From the NCBI GenBank assembly GCA_017504735.1, contig JAFVQP010000152.1, forward strand, positions 1 through 11,523: a stretch of DNA of 11,523 nucleotides. The letters run 5' to 3'. This DNA is from Clostridia bacterium (GTDB lineage: Bacteria > Bacillota_A > Clostridia > Christensenellales > Borkfalkiaceae). A program made the translations under genes and the position numbers. The notes below the pieces were generated by a model. It saw only the letters and a program-made list of their open reading frames with translations, was not told where the DNA came from and searched no databases. The number at the start of each line of letters is the position of its first letter. The first letter of the stretch is position 1. Shown one piece after another: positions 1-6,651 of the stretch.

Positions 1-3000
1 AGTGGTATTTACGCGATCGTATATGAATGCCGATATAAGAAAAATCTATTTACGAGCAAGCAGTATTTCACATACGAGTATTCGTTTGAGGTTGACGTAA
101 CAGATCCCACGTATTCCTTATCGTCCGCAACGGGTAGTCATGGGAATTATAGCAATAAGAACCTTTATTATGGGGCATATGATAAAAACTTTAGCCATAT
201 TCTTTATTGGCGGGGTTCTGAGTATGAAAATTTATATTGTTATGACACCTCTCTTACAATAACGGCAACGAAAGAAAACAATGATTGTTGGTATTTCTGT
301 GCTGTTGACATTGCGGGAAATCAGTCACCGATTATGTTTAGATATATCGATACGATTGCACCTGTGGGAACTGTAGAAAATCAAGATAGGGATATTATTC
401 CTAATGGCGGTGCAACAAATCGTCCGTTTATTTATAATCCGACGGACGAAAGAGTAATATCGGACGTGGAATATAAATCGCCTAGCGTTACGACTTGGAC
501 GGCGTACCCTGGTGATACCAGTATTTTAACATCAGACGGCTGGTATTATTTCCGTGCGATGGATGGCGCGGGCAATGTTTCGGACGAGTACCGTGTTTAT
601 TACGATACAACGTCTCCGCTTGGCTGTGTGTATGATGCAGGCGGGGCAAGAGGTAGCGGTAGTATTACAAATAAATCTTACGTGAAATATACGGCTTCCG
701 ATTCGGGCTCTGGGGTAGGTACGGTATACGTTAAAAATCCTGGTTCAAGTGCATTTGTGTCCTATACGAATGGTAGCCAGTTGACGGCGGAAGGAAAGTA
801 TTATTTCAAGGCTTATGATAAGGCAGGAAATATTACCTCTACGACTCATGAAATTACGCTTGATAAAACGGCTCCCGTAGGACAGTTAAAGGCAAACGGC
901 GTAAACGTTTCAAATAATAGCTACACAAGCAAAGCGTTTAGTTATAGCGCAACGGATGCCGTAGGCGTTGCTATTTTGCAACTGAAACGTCCGAATTCGA
1001 CGAGCTGGGAAACTTACACGGCAGGTACAGCGATTACAGGCGCAGAAGGTTGGTATAGTTTTCGAGCTACCGACCTTGCAGGCAACGTTTCAGGAGATAG
1101 TAATATTTTTTACGATGTATCCAAACCTACCATGACGCTTATCGGTGCAAATATCGGCGGCAGTGGTACTGTATTAACCAGCGGTGGCGTTGCAGGGAGC
1201 GAATGTATTCGCGCAACGGCGGTAGATATGGGTTCGGGAATTACATCCATCCGCGTATGGGGGGATAATTATTCTTTCGCCGTATCTTACGTGGCAGGTA
1301 CGGAACTGACTAAGGAAGGAAGATATTATTTCGATGCAACGAATAAAGCAGGGATTACGTCAGACACGTATCGTATTGTGTTGGATAAAACTGCACCGAA
1401 TGGCGTGTTGTACGCAAACGGAATTAAAGTAAATAGCGGTACGGTTACGAATGCCAATAAAATTATGTATATGACTAACGACTCCTTGGCAGGGGTGGAA
1501 TCGTGCTTCGTTAAGAAACCCAATACGGGTGCGTTTATTGAATATACTTCGGCAATGGAGTTGACGGAAGCAGGGAAATATGAGTTTTATTCGGTAGACT
1601 ATGCAGGAAATCAATCTGCTGTCAGTACGATTACCATCGACCGCAGTATCCCGACGGCGCAATTGTATGTGGATGGAAAAGCGGTGGAAAATGGCAGCTA
1701 TACTAACGGACAATATGTAAAGTTTGAAAGTAATGGCACTTGCTATGTAAAAAAGCCGAATACGACGGAGTTTGTTGCATATATTGCGGGTACGGAATTT
1801 TATGAGGCAGGACGCTATGAGTTTTTTGCGAAAAACGAAGCACTTACCGCAACGGAAAAAAACGTGATTATTATTGATAGAGAACCTAAAACGGTATCGA
1901 TTACAAGACCAGGAAAACTTGGCGCTTGGAGAGATTACGCGTTTACTTGGGTGGATGGCAATAAAAATACGACGGCTCCTATTGTAAGGATTACGGTGAA
2001 TGGCTACGATTATGAATTCGGCTCTACAATTTATACCTTAGAGGGGCAACAGTATAATGTGGTGGTGTATGACGCGGCAGGCAACGAATGGACCACGACC
2101 TTGAAAGCAGGCGTTTTTGATATTCCTACATACACAGTGCAAAAGGTGTTCTGGGAGGTAGAAATGATATCGCTTGGGGAAACTTTTTCCTTTGAAAAAT
2201 ATGAAAATGCGTTGTTGTCTGCAACAAGCATCGAAAATGCGTTGATTCAAATGAAAGTATGGAATACGGAAACGTGGGATCAAGGTATTCCTATGGACAC
2301 AAAAGACAGCGCAAATGCCAAAAACGGCACGTATTATTTATACAAGAGTGAAGAGGACGCCGAAAAGCAGGTAGCATATTTTACGCAAGAACGCTTGAAT
2401 GAAGTAGTAAAGAAATATGCCGAAGAAAGGATTGTCGCATATTATTATTGGCAAAAAGATCCTGCGGAAGGTGTGGATTTGACCGTGCATGCATACCGCG
2501 ATCAGTTTAAGATTGTAGCAACAAAGGTACACCTTCGTGAAGGGGTTATTTATACCCTTGACGGCACACCTTATTCGAGTTTGGAAATTACCGAACCTGG
2601 TGGGCATACGCTCTTGTTGGAAGATGGGTATGGCGGTGCGATTGAGTACGAAATCTATATCCTTGATAAAGCGCAGAGTATGGAATACGCATTGGGTGAA
2701 AACTCTCAATCCAAAGCGGAATATGGCAGAACGTATCATTTTAACGGGAAGGTAACCCTTTCGATTCCATTTGAAGGGGATGATTTAGCAATGTTTGCGG
2801 TGTATGATAAAGCCGGGGAACCGCTTGGTTATTACGACCTTGAAAATCCTTGCTTAATTGACAAAAGCGGTAGTTATACGGCGGTAGCCTATAACCATTA
2901 TGGAGAATCGGAAGTATTTTCTTTCGTGGTTTCTATGGAAGCGCCGACAATTTCTACTGTAAACAATGAAGCAAAGAAACAGCTTGAAATTGTAGTAACG

Positions 3001-4488
3001 GAAAGCGTAGATAAAGTATCCCATATTTCTTTCTTGGAAATTTCCAAGAGCGATGACGGCGGTGAAACTTGGATTGCGCTTACCGAAGACGATTACGGTA
3101 AGGCAATTACGATTGAGACCTTACAGTATAAGTTCCGAACGGATGGTATGTATAAAGTTGTAGTAATGGACGAATTCCGCACTGGGGTTGATGCGCTGGT
3201 TTATACCGTTGAATATACGCAGCCAGCACCTATTGGCAAATTGGAAGGCGTAGAAAATGGCGGTGTGACGAATACGGCGGTTGCCTTTACTTGGAAAGAT
3301 GAAGTAATCGTTACGCTTCTTAAAGATGGTGTCGCAATGGAATATCGTTCTGGTCAAAAGTTGACGGAAGATGGCGTATATGTTTTGACTTTTGAAGATT
3401 TTAACGGTTATAAAGAAACTTATACCTTTACGATTGATACAATTGCCCCCGAAATCAAGACGGAAGGAGCGGAACACCGTGAGGCTGTAAATGAAGACGT
3501 GAAGGTATTCTATACGGAAGAAAATTTGACGGCAGAATTGTACAAAGATGGAAAATCTCTTGGCTCATACACTTCTGGTAATCCTATATCGGCAGATGGG
3601 CAGTATCGTGTGCGTGTTTACGATTTAGCAGGGAACGAAGTTTCGGTTGAGTTTACCATCGACAAAACAGTAGAGTATGACATCAATGTGTACGATAAGG
3701 GGTTGTCTAATTCGGTGGTGGTTATTTCTCAAGAAGTGCTTACAACCGAACTTATCAAGGATGGTGAAAAGAAGGACTATGCGCTTGGCAGCGCGATTAC
3801 CGAAATCGGTGATTATACGCTTGTTTTGACGGATATGCTTGGCAATAACGATGTTATTTCTTTCCGTATTATTCAACCTATTGTACAAGAATTTACCCAT
3901 AACTTTGATGATATTGAAGGCTTTGGCGGTGTGCTTGTAAACGGTGAGGACAAGCGTTTGAATTATGGCACACTTGAATTGTTCGAGGACGGTAACTATG
4001 AGGTAGGCGTGATTGTAGGTGGAAAAACTTACAATTTCGCAGTAACGGTAGACGGCACAGCCCCCGCGCTTACACTTAACGGTGTAGAGAACGGTGGGGA
4101 AACGAAAGAAAGCGTTACGCTTTCTGACTTGTCGGAAAAGGCAACGATGAAAGTCTATCTCAATGATACCGAAATCGAATACGAGATTGGTCAAGAGTTG
4201 ACGGAACTTGGTAAATACCGTGTAGTATTGACGGACGAAGCAGGGAACGTAGCAGAGTACGAATTTGAAATCTTGTATAAGATGAACGGCGGTGCAATTG
4301 CGCTAATCGTTATCGGCGTGTTGGTAATTCTCGGCATTATCCTTGCAATTATCTTGGGTAAGAAAGCAACGTACAAAAAGAAAGTAGCGCAGGAAGAAGA
4401 TGAGGACGACGAGGATGATTTTGAGGACGAAAACAGCGACGAGAACGGCACGGAAGCGGGCGCAAGTGAAGAAGGCGAAACGCCCTGA
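1..4488 (+). CDS. Giant Ig-like repeat surface protein with C-terminal membrane anchor (5' partial)
   Basis: The frame is open from base 1 without a stop, giving 1495 codons in the window (numbered here from base 1). The ATG at 334 is internal, since Ig-like sequence continues upstream of it. Seen: Ig-like units ending in G-(K/R/W)-Y-x-F-x-A-x-D-x-A-G-N, then a strand and a boundary such as LDKTAP. Boundary Asp residues lie at about 32, 117, 202, 288, 372, 462, 547, 626 and 707, so the units are 79-90 residues long. Residues 710-840 do not look Ig-like. Further Ig-like units fill about 841-1426, with boundaries near 1146, 1221 and 1351. A transmembrane helix spans about 1432-1453, followed by KK/YKKK and an acidic Asp/Glu-rich tail. 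There is no LPXTG-type sorting motif. Family knowledge: such stacks form cell-surface stalks or adhesins. Inferred: an extracellular stalk anchored by its C-terminus, perhaps a contact factor for the conjugation genes downstream. Binding partner and signal peptide are not visible. Confidence 0.85.
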   Translation, partial: SGIYAIVYECRYKKNLFTSKQYFTYEYSFEVDVTDPTYSLSSATGSHGNYSNKNLYYGAYDKNFSHILYWRGSEYENLYCYDTSLTITATKENNDCWYFCAVDIAGNQSPIMFRYIDTIAPVGTVENQDRDIIPNGGATNRPFIYNPTDERVISDVEYKSPSVTTWTAYPGDTSILTSDGWYYFRAMDGAGNVSDEYRVYYDTTSPLGCVYDAGGARGSGSITNKSYVKYTASDSGSGVGTVYVKNPGSSAFVSYTNGSQLTAEGKYYFKAYDKAGNITSTTHEITLDKTAPVGQLKANGVNVSNNSYTSKAFSYSATDAVGVAILQLKRPNSTSWETYTAGTAITGAEGWYSFRATDLAGNVSGDSNIFYDVSKPTMTLIGANIGGSGTVLTSGGVAGSECIRATAVDMGSGITSIRVWGDNYSFAVSYVAGTELTKEGRYYFDATNKAGITSDTYRIVLDKTAPNGVLYANGIKVNSGTVTNANKIMYMTNDSLAGVESCFVKKPNTGAFIEYTSAMELTEAGKYEFYSVDYAGNQSAVSTITIDRSIPTAQLYVDGKAVENGSYTNGQYVKFESNGTCYVKKPNTTEFVAYIAGTEFYEAGRYEFFAKNEALTATEKNVIIIDREPKTVSITRPGKLGAWRDYAFTWVDGNKNTTAPIVRITVNGYDYEFGSTIYTLEGQQYNVVVYDAAGNEWTTTLKAGVFDIPTYTVQKVFWEVEMISLGETFSFEKYENALLSATSIENALIQMKVWNTETWDQGIPMDTKDSANAKNGTYYLYKSEEDAEKQVAYFTQERLNEVVKKYAEERIVAYYYWQKDPAEGVDLTVHAYRDQFKIVATKVHLREGVIYTLDGTPYSSLEITEPGGHTLLLEDGYGGAIEYEIYILDKAQSMEYALGENSQSKAEYGRTYHFNGKVTLSIPFEGDDLAMFAVYDKAGEPLGYYDLENPCLIDKSGSYTAVAYNHYGESEVFSFVVSMEAPTISTVNNEAKKQLEIVVTESVDKVSHISFLEISKSDDGGETWIALTEDDYGKAITIETLQYKFRTDGMYKVVVMDEFRTGVDALVYTVEYTQPAPIGKLEGVENGGVTNTAVAFTWKDEVIVTLLKDGVAMEYRSGQKLTEDGVYVLTFEDFNGYKETYTFTIDTIAPEIKTEGAEHREAVNEDVKVFYTEENLTAELYKDGKSLGSYTSGNPISADGQYRVRVYDLAGNEVSVEFTIDKTVEYDINVYDKGLSNSVVVISQEVLTTELIKDGEKKDYALGSAITEIGDYTLVLTDMLGNNDVISFRIIQPIVQEFTHNFDDIEGFGGVLVNGEDKRLNYGTLELFEDGNYEVGVIVGGKTYNFAVTVDGTAPALTLNGVENGGETKESVTLSDLSEKATMKVYLNDTEIEYEIGQELTELGKYRVVLTDEAGNVAEYEFEILYKMNGGAIALIVIGVLVILGIILAIILGKKATYKKKVAQEEDEDDEDDFEDENSDENGTEAGASEEGETP
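94..2121 (+). repeat. Tandem Ig-like protein repeats of about 85 residues (eight units)
   Basis: Eight consecutive units lie between Asp codons at residues 32 and 707 of the surface protein, with spacings of 85, 85, 86, 84, 90, 85, 79 and 81 residues. Each unit has a glycine/asparagine-rich start, a KxP-x(4-6)-Y-x-(A/S)-G core, the (E/D)-G-x-Y-x-F strand and an AGN turn. Boundaries read DTIAP, DTTSP, DKTAP, DVSKP, DKTAP, DRSIP and DREP. The sixth and seventh units, around 1501-1590 and 1738-1824, are the most alike (both contain C-x-VKKPNT). DNA identity between units is low, so these are old, diverged duplications rather than recent copies. Confidence 0.8.
2128..2520 (+). other. Unrecognised central module inside the surface protein (not Ig-like)
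   Basis: Residues about 710-840 break the Ig-like rhythm. They lack the DKTAP boundary and the AGN turn, and are rich in aromatic and charged residues with a helix-prone stretch near nucleotides 2347-2440 (KSEEDAEKQ, then FTQERLNEVVKKYAEERI). The segment is followed by shorter, more divergent Ig-like units. It may be a functional head or adhesive domain held by the Ig stalk on either side. No known family was recognised. Confidence 0.45.
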
Positions 4489-4493
4489 AAGAA

Positions 4494-4506
4494 GGGGTAT
4501 AACCCC
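4494..4506 (+). other. Small GC hairpin just after the surface-protein stop
   Basis: GGGGT and ACCCC arms of 5 bp surround a three-base loop, beginning six bases after the stop codon. The following AATTTTAGG is only weakly T-rich, so this could be a poor intrinsic terminator or a 3'-end stabilising hairpin. It could also be chance. Confidence 0.3.
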
Positions 4507-4528
4507 AATTTTAGGGTAGCAGGTTAAC

Positions 4529-4568
4529 GTTGTGACTCACCGCGCGTCACTTCGCGGTTAGTCACAAC
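4529..4568 (+). repeat. Long near-perfect inverted repeat in the intergenic gap
   Basis: The outer arms GTTGTGACT and AGTCACAAC pair over 9 bp. After one C/T mismatch, ACCGCG pairs with CGCGGT over 6 bp around an eight-base loop, so 15 of 16 arm positions pair. It is followed by an A-run (4569-4574), not a T-run, so it is not a canonical rho-independent terminator on the + strand. On the - strand there is no T-run after the hairpin either. It could be an RNA-processing or stability stem separating surface-protein and T4SS transcripts, a protein-binding operator with dyad symmetry, or a remnant of a small mobile repeat. Confidence 0.7.
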
Positions 4569-4579
4569 AAAAAATTTAT

Positions 4580-4610
4580 CGGAAGCGGGATACCCGCCTT
4601 CGATTTTAAG
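4580..4610 (+). terminator. Hairpin followed by weak T-rich run; possible weak terminator or attenuator
   Basis: CGGAAGCGGG pairs with CCCGCCTTCG over an ATA loop, with two single-base bulges, and is followed by ATTTTAAG. The GC-rich stem plus a short T tract resembles a leaky terminator. It ends only nine bases before the Shine-Dalgarno of the pilin-like gene, so an attenuator-like effect on T4SS expression is possible. The T tract is short, so termination is uncertain. Confidence 0.35.
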
Positions 4611-4616
4611 GATAAA

Positions 4617-4632
4617 AAAGGAGGTGTAGGAA
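4617..4632 (+). promoter_or_regulatory. Strong ribosome binding site that fixes a TTG start
   Basis: AAAGGAGGTG includes GGAGG at 4620-4624, eight bases before the TTG at 4633. There is no in-frame ATG at suitable spacing, and the TTG gives a coherent MNLLVKAL N-terminus. This is the best Shine-Dalgarno in the window. Confidence 0.75.
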
Positions 4633-4947
4633 TTGAATTTATTGGTAAAAGCATTGAGAAAAAGCGGGTTGCTTGCGGTGGATTTTACGCCTGTAATTGC
4701 ACCCGTCTTGGAAATCTTAAACGCAATTTTATGGCCTGCAATTGCGCTTGTGGGTGCGGTAGGTACGATTTATTGTATTGTGCTTGGCGTGAAATTGGCT
4801 AAGTCTGATGAACAAAATTCAAGAGAAAAAGCGAAGAAGGATTTAATCGGTGCAATTGTTGGATTTCTCTTAATCTTTGTGTTAATTGTTTCACTAAAAA
4901 TTGCGTTGCCAATTTTGAAAGAATGGGTATTAAGTCAAGTTGAATAG
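4633..4947 (+). CDS. VirB2/TrbC-like pilin candidate, small two-helix membrane protein
   Basis: This 104-residue protein starts at TTG, chosen because a consensus GGAGG lies eight bases upstream. It shows two hydrophobic helices, about residues 31-56 and 71-93, separated by a charged stretch (KLAKSDEQNSREKAKKD). Two helices joined by a Lys/Asp/Glu loop directly upstream of a VirB6-like gene is the usual arrangement of the VirB2/TrbC-type pilin-like subunit in Gram-positive conjugation clusters. No long cleavable signal peptide is obvious; the first 30 residues are only mildly hydrophobic with KALRK near the start. Role inferred: membrane-inserted subunit of the conjugation channel or pilus. 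Small hydrophobic proteins are hard to assign by eye, so a generic T4SS membrane accessory protein is the alternative. It is followed after 18 bases by the VirB6-like gene, probably in the same operon. Confidence 0.6.
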   Translation: MNLLVKALRKSGLLAVDFTPVIAPVLEILNAILWPAIALVGAVGTIYCIVLGVKLAKSDEQNSREKAKKDLIGAIVGFLLIFVLIVSLKIALPILKEWVLSQVE

Positions 4948-4965
4948 CAGGGAGAAAGATGAAAA

Positions 4966-6651
4966 ATGTTAGCTGAATTAAAAGACTGGTTTTTTGAGCT
5001 AATATATAAATTGCAAGCGGGTATTTGCTTTTTAATAGACTTTATCAAAAGTGTATTTTTTAAACTTTGCGGACTTGACACGGTAACGGTAAATGGTGAA
5101 GATAAAGACCTTGTATCCACGCTTGTACAGTCAAATACAATCAAAAGAGTATTCTTGACCGTTTTCCTTATCGGTGTGATATTGCTTGTAATATTTGTGA
5201 TTATAGCTCTAATACGTGTCAATTATCAAGGCAATGAGAAGAAAGGGCGAGGGGTAATTATGGCGAAAGCTGGGCAGAGCTTTCTAATATGCTTACTTAT
5301 ACCATTTTTACTGCTTGCGGGTATGACACTTGTAAGCACAATAATGGCATCCTTGAACAACGCAATGCAACTGCATATTACAAGTTCACCAACGCGGATA
5401 GGCGGGCAAATGTTAATTACATCTGGCTATGATGCGTTTATAGGTGCTGCTTCAGAACGAGAAAGTATTGAAACAATGTTCTTGACTGGGGAGTTGAATT
5501 ATAACAATTTAGAGCATGTTAGACAGTATTACGATATACACAATATAAGTTATGTAATCGGTATATTGGGCGGTTTTGTAATGTTGGTTATGTTTGCGAT
5601 TTCAAGTATTACATTCATCCAAAGGATTTTCGATATTATCCTTTTATATATCATTTCTCCTGTTTCGATAAGTACGATACCGCTTGACGAGGGAAATCGG
5701 TTTCGGGTTTGGAAAGATATGCTGATTGCCAAAATCCTTGGGGCATACGGGATTATTCTTGTTATGAATTTGTTTTTCTTGATAATGCCGCAGATAAGCG
5801 ATATGCAATTTTTTGAGAGCAATTTTGAGAATTCGCTTGTAGATTTCCTGTTTATTATCGGCGGGGCGTTTGCGGTAACAAAAGCGAATTTGGTAATTGC
5901 CCAACTTTGTGGTGCGCAGGCAGGCGGTAGAGAGTTCGCGCAAATGATTTATAACTTTAGATCTGGTGTCGCATTTATGAGAGCAACGCGCGGAGCTATT
6001 GGCGGAACTGTTGCAAAGATGGTTGGCGGTACGGACTATTTGAAAAATCGTAAGAAAGGGAATACACGTGGAGAAAGTTTGAATATGGCTTTGCATAGCA
6101 CGCGTAACCAAACTGCAATGCCGCAAGGCGAAAAGACAAAAGCCCAAAAAGCCAAACAATATGGTGGGGCAGTTACAAGACTGGCAACGATGCCAGTCGG
6201 AGCATTAAAAGACTTTATGCAAGGCGGTATCATACAAATGGGTAAGAACTTAGGACCGAGAGTACGGAATATTGCAACTGGTACAACCTTAACGAGCCGT
6301 GCTGAGGTAAAACCGAAAGCAGTCAAAGGCGGTGAAACAGCGAATACCGCAGAAGTAAAAGATACAACTACAAGCGAGACTGTGACTACGGGTGAAACGA
6401 CGTTAAAAGCGGAATCTGAAAAGACGGAAGGGAAAGAAGATAATGCAACGCCCACGACGGATACTTCATCGGATAGGGATAATAAGGAATCGCCTGCGGA
6501 GAAACCGGCAAATGAGCCGAAGGACAAGCCAACGGAAAAGAAAAAGCCGACAACAGACACGTCATCGGAAAGAGAAGTGAAAAACAGCGAAACTAAAACG
6601 ACAAAGACTGAAAAGAAGGGGGACGATAAAGATGGCAAGGATAATACCTAA
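4966..6651 (+). CDS. VirB6/TrbL-like T4SS channel protein with long hydrophilic tail
   Basis: This 561-residue polytopic membrane protein has hydrophobic segments at about residues 62-84, 105-128, 195-217, 220-240, 255-275 and 290-312, plus an amphipathic N-terminal stretch at 10-36. The ISPVSISTIPLDEG segment after the fourth helix resembles the central conserved part of VirB6/TrbL-type proteins. Residues from about 360 to the end are hydrophilic, and from about 440 are low-complexity Thr/Lys/Glu/Ser/Pro with a twice-repeated PTTDTSS(D/E)R element. Start choice: AGGGAG at 4949-4954 precedes ATG 4966; the nearer ATG at 4959 is in another frame and stops after five codons. Family role: inner-membrane core of the DNA translocation channel, working with VirB4. 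The gene overlaps the VirB4 gene by 20 bases, suggesting coupled translation. Membrane topology is read by eye only. Confidence 0.75.
   Translation: MLAELKDWFFELIYKLQAGICFLIDFIKSVFFKLCGLDTVTVNGEDKDLVSTLVQSNTIKRVFLTVFLIGVILLVIFVIIALIRVNYQGNEKKGRGVIMAKAGQSFLICLLIPFLLLAGMTLVSTIMASLNNAMQLHITSSPTRIGGQMLITSGYDAFIGAASERESIETMFLTGELNYNNLEHVRQYYDIHNISYVIGILGGFVMLVMFAISSITFIQRIFDIILLYIISPVSISTIPLDEGNRFRVWKDMLIAKILGAYGIILVMNLFFLIMPQISDMQFFESNFENSLVDFLFIIGGAFAVTKANLVIAQLCGAQAGGREFAQMIYNFRSGVAFMRATRGAIGGTVAKMVGGTDYLKNRKKGNTRGESLNMALHSTRNQTAMPQGEKTKAQKAKQYGGAVTRLATMPVGALKDFMQGGIIQMGKNLGPRVRNIATGTTLTSRAEVKPKAVKGGETANTAEVKDTTTSETVTTGETTLKAESEKTEGKEDNATPTTDTSSDRDNKESPAEKPANEPKDKPTEKKKPTTDTSSEREVKNSETKTTKTEKKGDDKDGKDNT
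6451..6576 (+). repeat. Two copies of a ten-residue PTTDTSS(D/E)R(D/E) element in the VirB6-like tail
   Basis: Copy one is at 6451-6480 (residues 496-505) and copy two at 6547-6576 (residues 528-537), in frame. The peptides differ only by D/E exchanges, while several wobble bases differ. The region is low-complexity and probably disordered. Confidence 0.7.

Noticed and set aside
334..336. ATG at 334 as the start of the surface protein
   Set aside because: The same frame is open back to base 1 and encodes another repeat unit with the DVTDP boundary 85 residues before the DTIAP one, so this Met is internal.
3625..4194. 189-codon open frame on the - strand
   Set aside because: It is antisense to the Ig-like C-terminal part of the surface protein, resembles no known protein, and the + strand frame is clearly coding throughout.
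4191..4508. 105-codon - strand frame with a poly-serine stretch
   Set aside because: The serines are simply the complement of the Asp/Glu codons in the acidic tail of the surface protein.
4529..4568. Rho-independent terminator
   Set aside because: The stem is strong, but it is followed by an A-run on the + strand and has no T-run on the - strand side either, so it is reported as an inverted repeat only.
6036..6638. 200-codon open frame on the - strand
   Set aside because: It lies opposite the low-complexity tail of the VirB6-like gene. Its Ser/Val/Phe-rich product mirrors the Thr/Glu/Lys codons of the + strand, and it has no convincing ribosome binding site.
4966..6651. ABC transporter permease or other generic polytopic protein
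   Set aside because: No permease coupling motif is seen, and the helix layout, PVSISTIP-type segment and place between the pilin-like and VirB4 genes fit VirB6/TrbL better.
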